The notes under the pieces were generated by a model that saw only the letters and a list, made by a program, of their open reading frames with translations, was not told the DNA's origin and did not search any database. DNA of 64,000 bases from Isoetes taiwanensis (taxonomy: Eukaryota > Streptophyta > Lycopodiopsida > Isoetales > Isoetaceae), in assembly GCA_021234155.1 (NCBI GenBank), contig JAJEKV010000045.1, forward strand, positions 8,665,105-8,729,104, in the 5' to 3' direction. The first letter of the stretch is position 1; each line of letters starts with the position of its first letter. Of this stretch, positions 46,485-57,757 are shown piece by piece. Made by a program: the position numbers and the translations under genes.

Positions 46485-49466
46485 TCTTGTTTAACTAATA
46501 ACAGTTTGGCAAGCACGATTGGTTTATAGTTGACTTCTTAGTTATTAGGCCTACCATTTTGGTCAGTTACAAAGGAAAGCAATGTTTGTATCTTTGAGAA
46601 TTCTTTTCAACTTACACAATATTCTACCCCTGTAATTTAATGCTATTTCTGGTGGAACTTGTGTTACAATAAATTTTTCCTTTCTTTTATCCAAGTTCTT
46701 GATTTGCCTGAGATGTGAGAATGATGCAATCATAGGAGGAAGAGAATTGTAGATAATTCTAGGCCTAGTGTATAGTTTGTAGTACTCTGTCATGAAGATT
46801 GCTCAAGACCATGTCTATATAGAGGAAAAATTCCCTCCTCATTGGCTATCTAAAAACGGGGAAGAAATAAGACAGATAGATAGTATTTTTACGTCATCCA
46901 TCATTAAATCAGTAGAAGCCTGGCTAGTCTTGCCACCCTGGGTAATGGCTTGTCTATATGATTTCTAATTAAAAGAATATTTCCACATTTTAAAATGGAA
47001 GAGGTTGTAACTATGCACACAATGGTGATGCTTATATTCTATTCTATTCTATTCTATTCTATAGTGATACACCTTAGAATATGGTCATTCCTTTGACATT
47101 GTCTTCTACATTTCTCCAACGTCTAAAAGAATATATTTGTGAAGTCAAAGAAACATTTAGCTTTTTATATGCCCAAAGCATAGGAAAACAAAAGCAATAG
47201 GCATTGATGCCACTAGCAATGCAACGCAATGCTACACCTTAGTATATGGCCATTCCTTTGACAATTTCTTCTACAATAGTTCTATGTCTAAAGCATATAT
47301 TTATGAAGTCAAAGCAACACTAATTTTTTATAAGGCCCAAAGGATAGGAAAACGAAAATTAATAGGGAGTGATGCAATGCAATGCAACATATCTTTGAAA
47401 GCTATACTAACAACATGGAGTTTTTGACCCAATCAAGAGACTGAAGCATTTTCTACCATAACTTTATGGAATGCTAATCTTACCGGACTTCTAATCTTAT
47501 CCAACCAGATAATAATAAGATAAGATAAGATAAGATGGGGAATAGGTTCCGTACGTATAAATATAAAAACTAGAGGTATAAAGTTCAAAATATGTATTTT
47601 TTGATGTACAATATGTGCTTACATATTTTGGAGCTGCCAGTGCATACACAAACTTTTTTTTTTTCTTTTAATGTTTATGTATTCAAAATATATTGTTTCG
47701 CATACTGAAGTTTGCCTAAACTCTTTTTTTTTTTTTGGGGAGGGGGGGGGGTGGGTTGCTACGATAAAGTATTGCCTTCCAGGGCCTGAGGTTGTATTTG
47801 CATTGTTTTGTAGTTTCGTGTTGGAATAATAGTCACCAAGCTAAAGACATATCACGTCAGAAAATATTCACTAATCTAAAGACATATCATGGAATAATAT
47901 TCACCAGCCTGAAGACATATCATGTCAAAAAATCATGTTTTACTTCGAGTGTTGTAAATTACAGTGGATAAAGATAATATTCCACACAGAGAGAGCTTGA
48001 ATTAGAAGCAGGAGCAAACAAAATTATTACAAATGTATTACTGCAATTAATGTTATGCATGGCTAGTGCTATAAACAATCCATATATCACAATACTTCAA
48101 TGTTCATATAATCCTATATGGTGAAGCATCAAATGCTGAATGAGTAACATTTCCAAACTGGATCATGCACTTCATGAGCCTTAAAATGTCTCACATAATA
48201 GCTGGAAATGTCTAATTGTAGATAATATTGTTATATACTAGGCTGATTCTTTGTACTCATTATTCTATTTGGTAGAAGAGATGCTCCATTTCCTACTAAC
48301 TCTGCAGTCCAACCTTGTTCAACTATCTTGCAAACTCTCATATTATATTCACGGTGGTTTCACTATACATTCGAGTTGTCTTAGAATTAGCAGAGGGAAT
48401 TCGGATTCGGGTCACAAAGCAGAGACTGCAACATGATATCCAGTACAACAAATATGAGAAGTTAAGCCCATATCCTAAACTGGAAGAATGCACATGCGAT
48501 AAAAACATAGAAATACAGAGATAACACCACATGCAAATTGCAAAATTCTAAAAGTCAAGTGTTTGGAGTGGTGCAATAACATTTGCTACCTTTTGCGAAA
48601 TTGCTAAGACCGCCTCATCTCTATTTATACATTGGGTAATATTGAATTTATTTCACTAAAGCATAACTATTGGATGTTAGAACAGAACCTCAAGAATATA
48701 TTGTATTGAAATTCCACCAAGAACATGCCTTAATTTCATGATCTAGGGTAATGCAGAATATGAAACACTTATTGCCCTTGATACCGCTGCATCCAATTGC
48801 CCAAATGCACACATCGACTCAGTACCAAAACACTATCCAATCCCTCTGTTCTAATTATGCTTCATTATGCATTCCCTCCTTTCCGGTCATGATATGTGAA
48901 ATCGAATACTATATACCGTAACCAAAAAGGGGAGGGGATTTCCAACTAAACTTAATTCTTTCAGCAGGTATTTAACATGAACTGGAACAACGAAAAGTCT
49001 ACGTTCTTCACAAACTTAATTTTTTCGACAGATTTTTAACATCAATTGGAACAACAAAAAGTCTACATTCTTCACATTTTGAAGTACTAATATATATAGA
49101 CTAGAACTCAAATCCAATTCTAAGACTTTCTAGTAATATTCTAAGCATCTCAATCTCAAGGCTGAGCTATTATTATAAATAGACACCAAGGATCAAGGTA
49201 AATATTTGCAGACAAAGTCACAGAATAAGCGAACATGTTTAGGAGCCCTCTAGATTTTTAAAACTTGTATTGTTTCTCGATTATTTAGCACACTGTTGAA
49301 TCCATTCTTAAGGTAAAAATCTCTTATCTCCATTTGTACCAAGGAGATCAATTAGCACAGGTCGATTTTAGAGCTTTGAATATCAACGACAACCAAGGTC
49401 ATCGCAATCTAAAAAAAAAGTGAATATATCCTTCAAATAAAGTATTTATAAGTAAATACCCCGGCG
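46485..49466. other. AT-rich spacer with microsatellites
   Basis: It contains a SINE-tail fragment (46871-46899), (TTCTA)n at 47036-47062 and (AAGAT)n at 47510-47535. GTGAAGTCAAAG segments are duplicated at about 47100-47340, and AATATTCAC...AAGACATATCA repeats are near 47850-47930. No gene is recognisable. Confidence 0.5.
47737..47755 (+). other. G-quadruplex-capable G run
   Basis: GGGG-A-GGGGGGGGGG-T-GGG follows a T tract, giving enough G triplets for an intramolecular quadruplex. Confidence 0.55.
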
Positions 49467-50129
49467 TGAAGATGTGGAGCAATGCTTTGTTAGAAATAGA
49501 GAATTTATTCAATCTATTTCTAGTGATTGCTTGATGCATTTGTGAATTCCATCAAGACAATTAATTTTAACTCAATAATCCAAGGCAACTTATTCTACTC
49601 ACAATGAAATTAATCATAAACCATTGAATTACTGTAGCTCAAACACTGTAGCTAAGGGATTGACCCGAATACTGTAGCAAGGTTGACCCGATGAGAATGC
49701 AATCTTGAACCTTCACTTCGTTCTTGATTCCTCCTTAAATTTATCTCAGACCAACTCAATCAATAAGAGCCGGCCTCTGTAATGTTTTATAGATTGATCT
49801 TTGGCAGTCATGGCACCAGAATCGGCCGACTTGCCGAGCTCCTATTCATATGGAGTTTCCCTCCATAGCTTTGAGCCAGCTCACTATTTATTTACATATA
49901 TAGGTTCAATACAACCATTGAACTATGGTACAATATTCATACAATCATATGACCTTTAAAACAATGATGTAGTATAAGCCCTTAAGACTATACATTAGGG
50001 CTTAGCTACCTCTGATGAACCTCCAGTGTAACCTCTGTACAAATATACATGCAACCTTAATATTGAAGCCTTGAACTGATAATGTGTCTTGAACAGAGAA
50101 TGTGTGATGAACAAATTATAAATCCAACA
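49467..50129 (-). repeat. copia LTR (3' LTR of a truncated element)
   Basis: It ends CCAACA on this strand, directly beside a purine tract (minus GATGAAGGAGGAA) and the pol C-terminus. The left end at TGAAGATGTGG is inferred. The internal layout (CTGTAGC repeats, GAATCGGCCGAC) resembles that of the LTR at 15423, so it is a related family. The partner LTR is missing. Confidence 0.7.
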
Positions 50130-51249
50130 TTCCTCCTTCATCACACAATTCTATGACCTTCATATCAGACTTAAATTGCTTGAATTTAATTTTTGGAAGT
50201 GCCTTTGTGAAGATGTCTGCAATCTGTTTTGCTGTGTTGACATACACCATTTGAACAGGGTTGCCCTTAAAGCAGTATTTCCATAGGCATAATTTAGAAG
50301 GTCGGGCGAATCATAAGTTTCCCAGCATAGTTCTGCTAGCGATTAATTTTTTAGACTTTAATTGTTCAATAGAAACTCAGGCGAATGTTCTTGATATTAT
50401 TATGGTAGTTGAAACAAATAAATTACATTTCAATTTACGTACAACATAAAAGGGATTTGATATCCTAAATAAACCTACTATGTTTAGCTCAAATTGAGTA
50501 GCTGTTAACATATTTTTGAGTATCCTATTATTGGCCACTGGAGCTAGCAAGGAATTACTTGATTTCTAAGAGTGTAGGGGTGAATCTATGATCGCAAACA
50601 CTTAGATCCATAGAAATGGAGGCGAAGCTCCAGATCTAAACTTAAGAATGCACGGCTAATTTAAGAAAGGTAGGAGGATGAAATGTCAAAAACTTGGCGA
50701 AAGAAATATAAAATGTTTTCAATAGTAGCCTATTCCGCTTTAGTATTTCATTTTTAAAAATATTTAAAATATAGCCATTTGGCTATAAACAGCCCCTTAA
50801 GGGCAACCCTGCATTTGAATGAAATGTTTGGCAGCCAAATCTCTAATAAAGTGTATGTTTAGTTCAATATGTTTGGTCCTCTCATGATGCACAGGATTTT
50901 TCACAATAGCAATGCAACTCTGGCTGTCAGTAAAAATCTGTGTTGGACTAGTTTGCTTATAGTCCAATTCCTCCATTAATCTTCTTAACCAACATATCTC
51001 CTTAGCAACTAGAGATGATGCTGTATATTCAGCTTCTGCTGAAGACATGGCAATAGCATTTTGCTTTTTGCTTTTCCAAATGATTGCTCCTCCACCTAAA
51101 AATATAACAAATCCCGATGTGGATTTTCTATTTGACAGATCCCCTCCCCAATCTGCATCACTGTATGCACTTAGCTGTAAGTTTGTTGAGTTGAATGTTA
51201 TTCCATGTGTCTTTGTTCCCTTTAGATATTTTAAAAAACCATCATTCAT
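50130..51249 (-). pseudogene. copia RNase H and pol C-terminus, split by a MITE
   Basis: 51249-50812 encodes YLKGTKTHGITF, the acidic DADWGGD block, KSTSGFVIFLGG, SSAEAEY and HERTKHIELN. The frame is cut after HFIQM by the 556-bp MITE. It resumes in frame at 50255 with VYVNTAKQIADIFTKALP and ends GGMLDL* over the LTR border. Everything upstream of RNase H is lost. One 8-bp duplicate plus the MITE accounts exactly for the interruption. Confidence 0.9.
50256..50811. mobile_element. hAT-like MITE, 556 bp
   Basis: The terminal inverted repeats are CAGGGTTGCCCTTAA at the left and its complement at the right. They are flanked by a perfect 8-bp duplication CATTTGAA (50248-50255 and 50812-50819). 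The 8-bp duplication and CAGGG ends fit the hAT superfamily. It has no transposase, so it is non-autonomous. The insertion removes no copia sequence. Confidence 0.92.
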
Positions 51250-51492
51250 TTAAATTGGATTTATGTCTGTTCCAAAAGCACGCCACCTTTGCATACCCTT
51301 TTTTCAATATAGCAATGTGGTGTGTGACATGTTTTTTGCATTGTTGCAAATTTTTGCATTATAGTAGTGGTGGTTTAACATTTTCTTGTTTTAGTGAGAA
51401 GAATGCGGTGTTTGATTAGCATTTGTAGATAACAACACATCAATATACACAGAACACTTTTTACATTGTATTCACTTGATATGAAGATTACA
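51250..51492. other. Spacer between copia relic and FCP1-like gene
   Basis: I see nothing coding. It may hold the 3' untranslated region of the minus-strand gene. Confidence 0.4.
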
Positions 51493-52132
51493 TCATGGAG
51501 GGACTAGTCCTTTCTTTGTCAAATAACTCTCAAGATAGGGATCCATCTCCTTAGTCTAATCTAGTTCTGGATGCGTTTTGACAACATCTGATACTGTTTT
51601 ACCAGCAGCCAAGCCACTCATGATGGACATGAATAGTACTAGAAACTCATTTGTTGAGTAATCTAGTGGAGTATAAGTTGGTGGATTTAGAGCCTGACCT
51701 TGATTATAAAAGCACTTAAGAGCATCATCATCTACTATTATGATGTCCTCTTTCTTTTGAATGCCAAGCTGATCCATCATAGTACCAAGATGTTTCACGA
51801 AGACCGATTTGCCATCCGGATCTCTTGGATGTGGAAACTTTATACACTTACTTTGGTCCCAAATCGTCACAAAGTCTCGATTCATGCCTGGTAACACCCT
51901 AAGTACTTCATCAACATTTCTGCGTTCTATTGAGGACCAGATGGCAACTCGAAATAATCTGAACGCCTCATTCATCATATCTTCTAAGTGTGGATGAGGA
52001 TAGATCCACTTAGTATTCGATTCTAGAGGGACTTGCTTGAAGTCATCCCTGTTAATAAGCTTCTTAGGAAACGTTTTACACAGGACACCATTCAGATCGA
52101 AGATAATGATTTTATCACAAGCAGGTGGAGCC
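51493..52132 (-). pseudogene. FCP1-like (HAD) phosphatase domain gene, last exon
   Basis: The exon starts after an acceptor (TTCAG, 52133-52135) and reads CDKIIIFDLNGVLCKTF. This is the HAD/FCP1 nucleophile motif DxDx(V/T) with Asn at the second position, a form also found in plant-specific FCP1-like proteins. RVAIWSSIERRNVDEVLRVLP, IWDQSKC and IIIVDDDALKC follow, the other FCP1 motifs including the catalytic acidic loop. An in-frame TAG at 51556-51558 interrupts the end. The frame then continues with MDPYLESYLTKKGLVPP to a TGA at 51493. FCP1 domains remove phosphate from RNA polymerase II tails or related substrates. It lies 110 bp downstream of the large gene on the same strand and may be its last exon or a partner gene. 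Confidence 0.7.
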
Positions 52133-52599
52133 CTGAATCATGGAAAACAAAGAGTTAGCCATACAAAAGTGGTTTGTAATACACGCCAAGCGCGTTTTGT
52201 CCGTCATAAGTAAGCTACATATCGCGCCTGGCGTGAATTATCTTTCATCATCATCGTCATCCTCAGCAGTCATAGCGTCTACTTCACTCCTCGGATGCTT
52301 ACTACCAGAAGCATCAACTCCACGGTTTAGTTCGGACACGTTCTCTTCTATGAAAGCTACCACAGGGTTTTGATTCCTAACCTCAGTGGTTGAATTTGAG
52401 CTTGCATGATCATCCTAGCTGGTATCAGGAATTACCGTAGTCGTACCCCCAAGCTGGACATTGCCAGTTGCAATATTACCAAGCATGGACTCCATATTTT
52501 GCTCCATGATCTCACGTTCCCGGGCTAGCATTGCGGCCTCTCCTCGGGGGTTGCATTGCTTTCTGAACATTCTGGAGTTGCACTTGGAGGCTTTTGAGA

Positions 52600-52785
52600 A
52601 CACAGTAGTTCCTTAGCAATGTGGTCTCGAGTTCGAGACCGCCTAGAATCGCACTCGGTACTGTTGGGGGTCAAATCCTAACAGACGCAATGTAAGGTGG
52701 TTGGGGGCAGGGCCCAACCGAGCAATGTAGTGTGGTGTGTGGTCACATGTCCAGTTGGATGCGGCCTAGTGGCGTGACCCCAATC
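52600..52785 (+). mobile_element. tRNA-derived SINE-like element, copy 2
   Basis: It contains GGTCTCGAGTTCGAGACC (52623-52640) with an exact B box GTTCGAGAC. Then come CAGAATCGCACT-like and CTGTTGGGGGTCAAA blocks, and CACATGTCCAGTTGGATGC shared with copy 1. It interrupts the coding frame of the large minus-strand gene. The tail is short or lost. Confidence 0.6.
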
Positions 52786-54373
52786 AGCCATGGCTAGTAC
52801 CTTTTCGAAAAACACTTCAAGGAAATCCCTGGACTGGTCATCGTTGACGAAACTTAAACATCTTCTTAATGTCTTCAGGGCTTCTCTACCAATATACCCT
52901 CCAACATGTAATTCACAGCAAGTGGTATCAAGTGGTGCAAATGCCTCAACAAGATAGCTTGCCAGATTGATTGCAAACCCATGTTTATTCAAGGGCCCCT
53001 TTTCTTTTGTCAGCAATTCCAGAGTGATGTCTTTCCGGTAGAGGTTAGGAACATCAAATTCCTCGCTTTCATTCGCTTCATCCTCATCATCTGCTTTGTA
53101 GAAGACATTTTTCAAGTTGGGTTCATCCAAAAGAAAACACTGCCATGCTTATCTGATGCCCCTTTGCTCTTACCTACCTCGTAGTCGTCATCTGGCACAA
53201 GGGATATCATTATGAAGATTATACAAGCGCTTTTAAACTGCATCCTCAAATCAGTATCCTTTGTCTCAAATAGAAGAGAACCTTCCCTAACGACCTTTAG
53301 ACATTCCAAGTCGTATGAAGCCACCAAAGCATGCATATGAGGCTCTCCTAGGGGGGCATATGATGACAATAATAAAGAGCTTCTCAGTTGTTAAGCCTAT
53401 GCAGCTAGTAAAAAAACTGCTGTACTCTTTTTGAGTCATCCCCTTCTCTCCTTTTGCAGTCCTGCTATCCAATACAAACAGGGAAATATTACGAGGGCCT
53501 ATTGTTATATCGGGTAGGAGACCTTTATAGCCAGTAGAGACCAGGTATTGGAGTGCAGGTAAAGTCACCACCAACATCTTTCAGGACGGCAACCTTTCTT
53601 CTCAGCTCAGCCATCACCTTATCTGATAGTTTTGTGGTGTGCTGTTGGTTCTTTGATTTCCTGTTTTGCAAAAATTCCTTCGCCCAAAAGACTTCTTGAT
53701 GTCATCAGCAGACATGCCATACTTGTCTAGCAGGCCGAGTTCAGACAATGTTACATACCTTCATAACTCGCATGTTCTTTATATGAGTGCAACAATCAAT
53801 GAAGGACATTTTGTCCTTAACTGAAGAAGCCTTCTTGTACAGAACTTCTTTGTTTATGCATTGATTTAACAACCAAATGATTTCATCATCTTGAAGGCCC
53901 TGTACTTTTCTCATCTCGGTAGTCTTCAAATCAAATATTGAAGTATCTTGAGGAGGCACCCTTCCCATTGCGTCTGGGAGCTATTTCTGGGCATAAGCAT
54001 CCCAAAACTTGTTCCACTTCGCCCAGACTTCGTCCTTAGCGAAGACAATCTTGTAGGCATCTGTAGGACCTCTGGAAGATGCTTCAGACGTCTCGCCTGC
54101 TTCCTCTCCAGTTTTTTTTCCTGTCTTTTATGGCCTTGGTTTCTTATCTTGGATGATAGTATGAGCCAAGGTTTTTTCCAATGCATTAAACTCCTCAAAC
54201 TTCGTTCCTCCCAATCTTCCATAGTCTATCCATTGCTGGCGGGTATGACGGAGTTGTTCCATGTCAGGGCTGCACGAATAAGGAAATCATATCAGCCAAT
54301 ATGAGCAAGGCATACAAAAATGAACCACTTTTTAGATCAAGCAAACAGGATAATCAGGAAACGACAAAGCCAG

Positions 54374-54640
54374 GCGTGCCAATTCGCGCCTGGCGTGTAA
54401 TCATTCGCGAATTGTCAGCATGAATACACGCCAGACACGAATTGGCAATGTACTGCCTGATCAAATCGCTTCTGGCATGTATTCAGCTGGCAATTCGCGC
54501 CTCTGCATGAATACACGCCAGAAGCATTTTGAGCTGGCAGTACATTGCCAATTTGCGCCTGACATGTAATCATCCGCGAATTGTCAGCATCAATACACGT
54601 CAGGCGCGAATTGGCACGCCTGGACATACGCTAGACCTAG
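54374..54640. repeat. Cluster of palindromic CGCCAGGCG motifs in intron 2
   Basis: About eight variants of AATACACGCCAGGCGCGAATTGGC occur here in both orientations. Single or paired copies lie at about 52175-52240, 55886-55905, 57779-57893 and 58038-58100. All are in introns or spacers of the same gene cluster. They resemble the subterminal protein-binding motifs of Spm/CACTA-type elements in arrangement, not in sequence. Confidence 0.7.
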
Positions 54641-56504
54641 TCTACTACTGTTATTCCTACTTGATATATCTAACTAAAGGCCACCTAATATACTAACCTT
54701 TTATAAAGAAAGACTTCGCCCATTTTGTTCAATGTTGCACTAATCTCTGCCAGGTCCTCTGCAGGGGTATGGAGGCTTAGAAACCGACACCTCCTGTGGT
54801 TGTAATGTAGCAGATACATTGTTTGTCCTGTTTGCTTAGCCTGGTTGGATAGGGATCGTTGTACCTCAATAGAATGCTGTCCGTCAATAATAAGGAAGCA
54901 TACATTAGGGTTCTCCACTGTAAGCTCCTCTAATGTTGTCCACTGGAGTGGAGCATCCTTTTTCCTATCCCAAAGAAGCACGTCTGCTGGCATAGGAACT
55001 TGGTCTGGATTCCTCACCATTGCCCTCAAGATTTCTTTAGCATGCTCAGGGTCATACCTCCTGCTAACAAATGTTGACTTATGTGATCTCACCAGATGGT
55101 CAACATGGATGGGATGTGTAAAAGATTGGCCAAGTGGGTAGTTGTCTGCATACTTGACTAGCCTAGTCATTACCTCCAGCTGCGATTTCTTTTCGGAGTC
55201 ATTTTCTGCCAAAATGCCATCAACTGTTGCAGCTGGGATGTCCTTTCCTAAGTCCAGCAATCTTCAAACATCCCTGATATCATTTTGATGCTTCAACTCT
55301 TCCAGGTAGTAACTTGGAGAAGGTCCTCGCAAAGCTCTCCTCACTGCAGACACCCCTTCACTTATAGACACTGGAGTGAGAGCAGTATTTTGAGGCCATC
55401 CATACTTGAAACATGACTCAACACTCACGTCCTTCTTCATCAGACCATCTTTGAAAGCAGTTGCCCTGGCATGTGTAAATCTGACGAGATCTTTCTTGTG
55501 GTTCTTCACAACCTCCACTAGGAGTTGACAACATATGTCATCCTGCTCCTCACAAGTGATAAGAATACCTTGTTTTTTCATAAGATCGGTCTCTTTCTTC
55601 CTGGAGTGTAACACAAGATCCACCTTACCATTTGTTTTGTCTACATCAACATACCACTCCGCACTATCATCCATCTTCTCCTCGGGGCATCGAGGATCTG
55701 TGTCTGCTCTGATAATGGATCTGCTATCATCCATCGACAATGCATAGGATATTGCCTCCTCATTAGGCTTTCCCTTCTTCTGTGAGCTTGAGGTCGCTGG
55801 AGTATCTTCCGAGTCTCTTGCTTTCTTTGGAGGAGGTGTAGCAATTACCAATCAGTTTTGTCTCTTCTTCCCTGCAAACGAGGGTGTAATACACGCTTAG
55901 CGCAATTTCAAGTGATCATCCATTCCGGCCAGGCTAAACTATACAGAATGGCATATAGGCGCCAATTACAGACACACTCAAAAGGCGAGACAATTACAGA
56001 AAGGCCGAACAGTCACTCGAAGGCAGACCAATTAAACACGGTCATACTAATTTACTCACAGGTGGACAAATTATAGACAGAACAGTTAATCACGAGCAGG
56101 ACAATTTAACACAGGAAGGACATTAATTATGCAAATGCAAATTTAAGTCACTGCTATAAAATTAATAGACATGAGTATGAGCAGCTATAGAAATGATAGA
56201 CAAGAGTATGAGCAGCTATAGAAATTTAAGTCAGGGCTATAGAAATAATAGACAGGAGTTTAGGCAGAAGATTTATTGACAGTAAATATAGAGCAAACAC
56301 TACACAATAATTAGAGCAATGAACAGAAGCCTAAACACTTGAACAATACTGACCTTGAACAGCTTCTCTCGTGGCTCGGCCTGAGTTTGGAGCAGCACGA
56401 CTTTTGGGCGGCATCTTCTCGATGATCTTGAGCGCCTCAGAGTTCTTAAGCGTCTCGGAGCAAGTCTGCAATCAAAAAGCAAGAAATGACATTCAAAAAC
56501 TTAT

Positions 56505-56650
56505 ATAGATTTCCATAAGCCGAGTCGGTCGGCTTTGGATCGACGGGTTTCATTCGGATCGACTTTTGATCGACGGTCCGATAGAAGCGAGCGGTTATTT
56601 AAATTTCGCGGATCGACTTTTAATCGACGGTCAGCAATCTTACGATTGTC
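56505..56650. promoter_or_regulatory. Bidirectional promoter region with GATCGACGG repeats
   Basis: Between two divergent genes (starts 56414 minus and 56869 plus) lie repeated GGATCGAC and TTTGATCGACGGTC motifs (56537-56575 and 56608-56635) plus a TTATTTAAAT AT-box at 56593. GATCGAC occurs at least five times. The position and repetition suggest binding sites for a shared regulator or the element's own protein. Confidence 0.45.
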
Positions 56651-56868
56651 CCTAATGGACGGCACGTGATTGTACGAGTATTTAATGGCTCTAAGACTGC
56701 CGTATTGTGAAATCCCATAATTAGATTTCACTCAGCCACTAAAAAGGCAGTACAATTAACGGATAATTTGAAACTACCACCTAATCTTGTCGCCAGCCTT
56801 TCTTGCCATTCGAACTCAGAAGAACAGAAAGAACTCGAAAGAACTGGGAAGAAGCCTGCGCCTGAGCG

Positions 56869-57253
56869 ATGTCGAGCGCCTTCATGTAAGTTCATCTACT
56901 CTTCCAGATCCCAAGCTCCAAATTAATCCCATAATCTTACGAGATTGAACAGCGTTGGAGAGGAATGTTACATGCTAACGACGAATTTGAAGAGGAGGGT
57001 GGGAAATTGCAAGATAGAATCAGTCGATCCGGAAGCAGTATGCCATGGAGTTCCTCTTGAAAATGATCATGTGAAGATCCTAGTAACCAGGTGCCATTTC
57101 AACGACGAAGCATTACCCAGAAGGCATCCTGATGGAGGCACAGTCGGTGAAAGCATCGGAACCTTTGTTGCATGGCCAGTAATTCGCTTAAAGAAGGTGA
57201 GTTTCATTTTCTTGGAAGAAATAGAGGAAGATGCATCAGAAAAAGTAGATTGA
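56869..57253 (+). CDS. Small DUF8039-like protein gene, two exons
   Basis: Exon 1 (56869-56885) encodes MSSAF plus two bases and ends in donor GTAAGT. Exon 2 starts at 56953 after acceptor AACAG. Together they give 105 codons to a TGA at 57251-57253. The protein has the DUF8039 pattern: VDPEAVCHGVPLENDHVKILV, then DEALPRRHPDGGTVGESIGTFVAWP. DUF8039 is found in proteins of plant CACTA-type transposons; its function is not established. A strong donor-like GTGAGT follows VIRLKK at about 57196, so a longer spliced form is possible. The gene is head-to-head with the large decayed gene and converges with the next minus-strand exon. It is the least damaged gene of the cluster. Confidence 0.65.
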
Positions 57254-57427
57254 GTGCTTATTTATATTAAGATGCTCAAGCTGATTCTGTCATATGTATG
57301 AAATTAAAATGCTTGCATACCATACCATTCATTCAAAATTTCAAAACTATAAGGCCTGCAGACCAGACCATTCAGGAATTTAAAAAACACTAGACACTCT
57401 TTACATTGTTTTAATTACATTTGTGTG

Positions 57428-57757
57428 TTATTCATCTGTGTGTTGTTCCTCAGTAGTCTCAAATGCTGGCACAATAGTCTCAAATGCTGTTGTAACAAGA
57501 GAAGCTGGCACACAAGAATCTGGCAAATCAGATGGTGCAGCTATTGGGATATTACCCAAAATGGCTTCGATGTCTGCAACTCTCGTTCTTAGCTGAGCAT
57601 TCTCCATTTCAAGCCCCTCCCGAGCATGACACAACTCATTGAATAAGCCTATGCTTGTAGCCACCCCCGACCACATCTCACCAAGAACGATTAATATGGC
57701 AGTAAATATCAAGACCTTCACGAAACTATAAGATTGGCATAGGCCCTGGTAGGAAAT
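57428..57757 (-). CDS. Last exon of a coiled-coil protein
   Basis: After a possible acceptor (GTGGCAG near 57758) the frame encodes KDISYQGLC, a hydrophobic stretch VLIFTAILIVLGEMW, then LFNELCHAREGLEMENAQLRTRVADIEAIL, a heptad-type coiled coil. A Pro/Thr-rich tail ends EEQHTDE* at 57428. The 5' part may be the frame at 58546-58947, joined across an intron that holds CGCCAGGCG motifs. I did not find a convincing donor for that join. The family is unknown. Confidence 0.45.
   Translation of the reverse strand: MSYQGLCQSYSFVKVLIFTAILIVLGEMWSGVATSIGLFNELCHAREGLEMENAQLRTRVADIEAILGNIPIAAPSDLPDSCVPASLVTTAFETIVPAFETTEEQHTDE

Larger units (their letters stand above)
52242..56414 (-). pseudogene. Large multi-exon gene with ParB/DGQHR-like domain, decayed
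   Basis: Exon 1 (56414-56354) encodes MPPKSRAAPNSGRATREAVQ. Exon 2 (55871-54698) and exon 3 (54269-53759) follow with matching phases and good GT-AG sites. Exon 2 has a basic KKRQN start and a ParB-like segment (FVSRRYDPEHAKEIL, then LIIDGQHSIEVQ with DGQHS at 54871-54885). Farther on, frames at 53577-53290, 53369-53112 and 53145-52795 encode GLLPDITIGPRN, IVIICPP and YLVEAFAPLDTT...GGYIGREAL. These loosely resemble DNA-methylase blocks, but this is uncertain. The C-terminus (52600-52242) has LAREREIMEQNMESML and an acidic DDDDDER tail. Stops lie at 55852, 55264, 54128, 53981 and 52415, and frameshifts near 53750, 53590, 53353 (a C run) and 53135. A SINE sits at 52600-52785. I do not recognise the family as a whole. 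Confidence 0.6.

Noticed and set aside
51556-51978. The FCP1-like frame as a complete small gene starting at MMNEAF
   Set aside because: The conserved nucleophile motif lies upstream in the same open frame (to 52132), and that frame begins at a splice acceptor, so the Met is internal.
52242-56414. KDZ-, hAT- or Mutator-type transposase in the large gene
   Set aside because: I saw none of the expected motifs (DDE with CxC zinc region, hAT dimerisation block, or MULE core). ParB-like and FCP1-like blocks fit better.
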